Positions 6,488-9,758 of a stretch of DNA of 9,758 nucleotides are shown here, one piece after another (position 1 is the stretch's first letter; every line of letters starts with the position of its first letter). The notes below the pieces were generated by a model. That model was not told the DNA's origin, ran no database searches, and saw nothing but the letters and a program-made list of their open reading frames with translations. Origin of the DNA: an uncultured Allobaculum sp. (GTDB taxonomy: Bacteria; Bacillota_I; Bacilli_A; Erysipelotrichales; Erysipelotrichaceae); contig CAJTLE010000111.1 of assembly GCA_910577085.1 (NCBI GenBank), positions 1 through 9,758 of the forward strand, read 5' to 3'. Both the position numbers and the translations under genes were made by a program.

Positions 6488-7795
6488 ATGATCAACAATA
6501 CTTCGCAGCTTTCCACGAATTCTCCAGAATTTTCTGGCGATGCGCTTGCATATGGAATGGATGGCGCCATTGGGCTGAAAAGACATTCGCACCGAACTTT
6601 GAATCTGAAAGGTTCGTATTTCAGTTATTTTCTGACATTCAATTTTTACTATATGGCCATGTCGTTATTTTCGGCTTTGATTTCGGTGTATCTGATTGGG
6701 CTGGGATATGCGGCCAGTCAGGCATCTCTGGTCGTTTCTGTTTCCTTTCTGGCCTCCGTGGCTGCTCAGCCATGGATTGGCTCGCTGGCAGATCAATATG
6801 GATCGAAAGTGGTCAGTGTGTGGTTATTTATCGGAGCGTCGCTGGGTGGTGTGATTTTTCTTTTCTGTCGGTCGCTGATGATGCTGATGCTTTTTTATTC
6901 GCTGGTCATGGTGCTTTTAAATGGGGCCAACCCAATGATTGAAAAGATGGCGACAGGTTCTCCTTATTCCTATGGCAAAATCCGGATCTGGGGGACCATC
7001 GGTGCAGCATTGGGTACCCAGATGGCTGGTTATCTGTATGATGCGGTCAGTCCAAGTTCGATTTTTGTGGTCTTTGTCTTTTCGATGCTTTTATGTATTT
7101 GGGGGGTCTGTCTCGTTGCGAATCCGAAGAGCAATTCGCAAAGGGATTCAAAAAAGAGCCAGAGAGCAAAAAGTTCAGCCGCATCTGGCAGAAAAGAGAA
7201 AAAAGGAACCCTGTAGCTGCTTTCAAATCGTAAGTATGTCTATTACCTGGTTGTATATGGCTTGTTTATGGGTGTGACTGCCGCGGGCAATACATTTATT
7301 CCCAGTCTCTTAACTCATGCTGGACTGCCGGCTTCGCAGGCTTCCGTTGTTCTGTCTGTGGCAATCATGGTTCAGCTGCCACTGGTTTTATATGCCGGAA
7401 AATTTATGGATCGTCTGACGAGCAAATTTTTGCTTCTGATGGCCATCGGTATTTCGCTGTTTCAGAATCTTGTGTATGGACTTAGTCTGCCAGTCAATGT
7501 GATGGTCGGGGTTGCCATGATGACCAAAACGATCGGGATTATGTTGATGATCATGATCAATCTGAAAATTGTCAGCTCACTGGGACCTGCCTCCAGCCAG
7601 ATGAGAGCCCTGGCTTTTGCGGCTTCGATTAACTATCTGGCCTCGATTCTTTTCAATGCCATAACTGGTTTGTTGGTTGACCGCTGTGGATATGCATTCG
7701 CATTTCTGGTGCTCAGTGCGGCATTGGTGATGGCTTTTGTTCTGGTGGTCTTTTTCAGACTTCCCGCAGGAACGGATCAGAAGCTGTTTTCGTAA
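6488..7795 (+). pseudogene. MFS transporter (LacY-like) with one in-frame TAG stop
   Basis: Read through the stop this is a 435-residue, 12-helix MFS membrane transporter, clearly a paralogue of the gene at 8114. It has the loop 2-3 motif GSLADQYGSK, the YGKIRIWGTIG segment seen in LacY-like/MFS_1_like sugar:proton symporters, and the same end (GTDQKLFS). Codon 243 is TAG (7214-7216), in the cytoplasmic loop between helices 6 and 7. Aligned without a gap, GTL-stop-LLSNRK matches GFAKLFTNRK of the paralogue, so the stop replaces Lys255 (AAG to TAG would suffice). The 193 codons behind it are open and well conserved. The second half has no ribosome binding site; ATG 7268 lies inside helix 7. 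The central loop is about 12 residues shorter than in the paralogue. The gene is a recent nonsense mutant or is read through. Substrate unknown; a sugar or glucoside is likely. Confidence 0.85.
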
Positions 7796-7826
7796 GAATA
7801 CATGTTGGCTTTGGTGATTTGCTTAG

Positions 7827-7876
7827 GATGTCTCGTTTTTCTGGAGATAGGTTCTCAGAAGAAGTGACATCTTTTT
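7827..7876 (+). terminator. Probable terminator of first MFS gene
   Basis: GATGTC (7827-7832) pairs with GACATC (7866-7871), followed by T5. The loop holds a second stem (CTGGAGA against TCTCAG, with a bulge). This is a weaker and more elaborate hairpin than the others in the window. Confidence 0.5.
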
Positions 7877-7952
7877 GTTTTCAAGAAAAGAGGCGAAGCG
7901 AGAAGACGAAGGCCAGGAAGAGAAAAATAGTGTGAATGGAGTTTAAATCCAA

Positions 7953-8004
7953 GAAATGTTGAAGCTATATCTGAAAATGTTGGGACTGAGTTTAAGAAGT
8001 GTTG
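7953..8004. repeat. Three phased GAA(A)TGTTG repeats upstream of second MFS gene
   Basis: GAAATGTTG (7953-7961), GAAAATGTTG (7973-7982) and GAAGTGTTG (7996-8004); the TGTTG cores start at 7957, 7978 and 8000, 21 and 22 bases apart. They sit at the same place relative to the promoter as the 20-bp repeats of the first MFS gene. The rest of this spacer (7877-7950) shows nothing. Confidence 0.6.
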
Positions 8005-8024
8005 AATCTGAGAGATAGTCAATC

Positions 8025-8088
8025 TGATAAATTAACAGTGTATTAGTTAAGATCTATGATTATTTTCGACTCTTTAAAACTGTATTCT
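8025..8088 (+). promoter_or_regulatory. Promoter of second MFS gene with tandem regulator boxes
   Basis: Proximal box TTAAGATCTATGA (8047-8059) abuts -35 TTATTT (8060-8065), then 17 bases to -10 TATTCT (8083-8088). A half-site TGATAAATTAACA (8025-8037) lies 22 bp upstream of the proximal box and closely resembles the distal half-site of the first MFS gene. The transcription start is expected near 8095. Confidence 0.65.
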
Positions 8089-8098
8089 GGTGACAGTT

Positions 8099-8105
8099 AA
8101 AGGAG
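8099..8105 (+). promoter_or_regulatory. Ribosome binding site fixing the start at 8114
   Basis: AAAGGAG, eight bases before ATG 8114. An in-frame GTG at 8090 lies upstream of this site, right after the -10, and is not a plausible start. Confidence 0.85.
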
Positions 8106-8113
8106 TGGTTAAG

Positions 8114-9457
8114 ATGACAGACAATTTATCAGGCAGATCAAAAAATGGAGGAGCAGCAGTTCTGGAAAATCCGGGACAATCTGGATTGCTGGCAAAGGCA
8201 AGCAACAGACTCGAGGGTGGCCGACAGAGTGGGAAGCTGGCGAAAAAGAGGAAGGGATCATATTTCAGTTATTTTCTGATGTTCAACTTTTACTACCTGG
8301 CATGGGCACTGTTTTCGGCTTTAATTTCGGTATATCTGATTGGACTTGGTTTTTCAGCAGGACAGGCTTCGCTGGTCGTTTCCGTATCGTTCTTTGCGTC
8401 GATGGTGACCCAGCCCATGGTTGGGTCACTGGCGGACCAATATGGTTCGAAGTCGGTCAGCATTGTGATGTTTATCACGGCGGCATCAGGTGGCGTTGTT
8501 TTCCTTTTCTGCCGTTCACTTTGGATGGTGACGATTTTCTATTCGGTGGTCATGGTCCTGGTCAATGGAACCAACCCGATTGTAGAAAAGATGGCTACGA
8601 CTTCTCCCTATCCTTATGGAAAAATTCGGATCTGGGGAACTATTGGCTATGCGTTTGGCACACAGGCAGCAGGCTTTCTGTATGATGTGGTCAGTCCAAG
8701 TTCAATTTTCGTGGCATTTGTGCTTTGCATGATGATTTGCATCCTGGGAACAAGCCAGACCATTGAACCAACGGCTTTTCAGAACTCTGCTCAAACGAAA
8801 GCAGATAGACAGGAAGTCGCTGAAGTGCAGGAAGAAATCCAGGCAGAAGAAACAAGGAATACAAAAGGGTTTGCCAAGCTCTTTACCAATCGTAAGTTTG
8901 CTTATTATCTGCTTGTATATGGTCTGTTCATGGGTGTGCTGGCTGCTGGAAATACTTTTGTACCCAGTCTATTTACGCATAATGGCCTGCCTGCAGCTAC
9001 GGCTTCGACCTTTTTATCCATCGCAGTACTTTGCGAGATGCCGCTTGTCTTCTTCAGTTCCAAGTTTATGGATCAATTGACCAGCAAAGTTCTGCTTCTG
9101 TTTGCGATTGTTCTGGTTCTTGGGCAGATGCTTGTTTACGGACTTAACCTGCCAATGCCAGTGGTGGTTGGGGTAACGATGCTTACAAAAAATGTATCGA
9201 GCATGCTGATGATCATGGTTAACCTGAAAATTGTCAGCTCCCTGATTCCCTCAGCCAGCCAGATCAGCGCACTGGCTCTGGCGGCAACCATTAAAAACCT
9301 GGCATCGATCCTGTTTAATAATTTTGCGGGTGTGCTGATTGATAACATTGGTTACAGCCCAGTTTTCCTTTTGATGGCTGGCGCGATGATTCTGGTTCTT
9401 GTTCTGGTGGTTTTCTTCAGACTGCCATCGGGAACCGATCAGAAACTCTTTTCTTAA
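8114..9457 (+). CDS. MFS transporter, LacY-like sugar symporter type
   Basis: An intact 447-residue inner-membrane carrier with about 12 helices in two six-helix halves (roughly 50-213 and 263-436). A hydrophilic N-terminal stretch of about 48 residues and a charged central loop (about 215-260, rich in Glu, Gln and Lys) lie in the cytoplasm. Motif A of the family is GSLADQYGSK (104-113), and MATTSPYPYGKIRIWGTIGYAFG (160-182) resembles LacY-like/MFS_1_like oligosaccharide or nucleoside symporters. It is a paralogue of the preceding transporter, which it matches closely throughout the helices but not in the N-terminus and central loop, so the duplication is not recent. It ends in TAA, followed by a perfect terminator. 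Substrate is unknown; the neighbouring glycosidases suggest a glycoside or sugar. Confidence 0.9.
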   Translation: MTDNLSGRSKNGGAAVLENPGQSGLLAKASNRLEGGRQSGKLAKKRKGSYFSYFLMFNFYYLAWALFSALISVYLIGLGFSAGQASLVVSVSFFASMVTQPMVGSLADQYGSKSVSIVMFITAASGGVVFLFCRSLWMVTIFYSVVMVLVNGTNPIVEKMATTSPYPYGKIRIWGTIGYAFGTQAAGFLYDVVSPSSIFVAFVLCMMICILGTSQTIEPTAFQNSAQTKADRQEVAEVQEEIQAEETRNTKGFAKLFTNRKFAYYLLVYGLFMGVLAAGNTFVPSLFTHNGLPAATASTFLSIAVLCEMPLVFFSSKFMDQLTSKVLLLFAIVLVLGQMLVYGLNLPMPVVVGVTMLTKNVSSMLMIMVNLKIVSSLIPSASQISALALAATIKNLASILFNNFAGVLIDNIGYSPVFLLMAGAMILVLVLVVFFRLPSGTDQKLFS

Positions 9458-9496
9458 TTGCATGGTTGAATGAAGTTTAACGACGTTTAATGTTGA

Positions 9497-9527
9497 AAAA
9501 AGGGCATCTTGTTAGGATGCCCTTTTT
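9497..9527 (+). terminator. Rho-independent terminator of second MFS gene
   Basis: AAAAAGGGCATC (9497-9508) and GATGCCCTTTTT (9516-9527) are perfect complements with a 7-base loop. The symmetric A and T runs let it work on both strands. Confidence 0.95.
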
Positions 9528-9758
9528 GCATGGGATGAGTAGTGCAGCAGGCACAATTCAAACTCAAGGATCTCAGTTCAGGGATGACTGGTTCAGAGAA
9601 GCTTGGAAGGGAAAAGGCTGGCAAAACAGGGGTGAACCTCCCCACCCAAACGGATAACAAAGCAGCATTGATTCAACAATCAATCCTGAATTGAAGTCCG
9701 TTTGGATGGGGCTTCGGGAGCTGAAACAGCCATGGTCGTACTGGACGGATCCAGTGCG
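9528..9758. other. Gene-free right end of the window
   Basis: No reading frame with a ribosome binding site. It holds the nested inverted repeat at 9640-9711, the possible competing stem GGGG-CCCC just left of it, and a small hairpin ACTGGA-CGGA-TCCAGT (9740-9755). It may be the leader or terminator region of a gene beyond the window. Confidence 0.5.
9640..9711. repeat. Nested inverted repeat (outer 15 bp, inner 7 bp)
   Basis: CCCCACCCAAACGGA (9640-9654) pairs with TCCGTTTGGATGGGG (9697-9711) with one mismatch. The 42-base loop contains ATTGATT-CAAC-AATCAAT (9667-9684), perfect 7-base arms. CCCC at 9640-9643 can pair instead with a GGGG about ten bases upstream (within AGGGGTGAACC). There is no T run, so it is not a simple terminator. 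A structured RNA leader or a DNA cruciform/repeat element is possible. Confidence 0.65.

Noticed and set aside
7262..7795. Second half of the MFS gene as an independent 177-residue protein
   Set aside because: It would start at TTG or ATG inside a membrane helix without a ribosome binding site; sequence before it, back to the TAG, still aligns with the paralogue.
9570..9660. T-box or cobalamin riboswitch suggested by AGGGGTGAACC
   Set aside because: It resembles the T-box core AGGGTGGNACCGCG only loosely, and the room for stem I and a terminator with T run is lacking; no other riboswitch core was matched.

Overview
The window looks like chromosomal DNA of a moderate-GC Bacillota (Firmicutes) bacterium. 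Shine-Dalgarno sequences are strong, rho-independent hairpins with T runs are frequent, the sugar genes are in low-GC-Gram-positive style, and there is no archaeal or proteobacterial feature. A gut lineage such as Erysipelotrichales or Lactobacillales would fit, but that is a guess. There are no RNA genes of known class, no CRISPR array and no complete mobile element.

Layout. 1-655 is gene-free: a 15-bp hairpin, a possible IS end, an array of TCCATAT repeats and a terminator. 656-2089 and 2329-3783 (minus) encode two family GH1 glycosidases of the 6-phospho-beta-glucosidase type. 4046-5008 (minus) is an AraC-family regulator with one in-frame TAG between its cupin domain and its DNA-binding domain. 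5300-6127 (plus) is an aldo/keto reductase. 6488-7795 and 8114-9457 (plus) are two paralogous MFS sugar-type transporters in tandem; the first has an in-frame TAG in its central loop. 9458-9758 holds a perfect terminator and a nested inverted repeat, probably the leader of something beyond the window.

The strongest unexplained signal is regulatory. The promoters of the reductase and of both MFS genes share a 13-base box (TTAAGATCTATGA-like) that abuts a weak -35. A second half-site lies exactly 22 bp upstream and a TATTCT -10 exactly 23 bases downstream, identical in all three. Tandem half-sites two helical turns apart next to the -35 is how AraC-family activators bind, and the AraC gene lies divergently beside the first copy. 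The inferred regulon is regulator, reductase and two transporters; the GH1 genes lack the box and have different repeats upstream. Both MFS promoters carry in addition three phased 20-22 bp repeats.

The second signal is the pair of in-frame TAG codons. Both genes are otherwise intact, without other stops or frameshifts, and no gene here ends in TAG (stops are TAA or TGA). Two recent nonsense mutations are the simple explanation; amber readthrough or suppression is the interesting one.

Inferred physiology: uptake and breakdown of beta-glucosides, with the reductase perhaps acting on a carbonyl product. The GH1 enzymes appear to need phosphorylated substrates, yet no PTS gene is in view, so the MFS carriers may serve a separate purpose.
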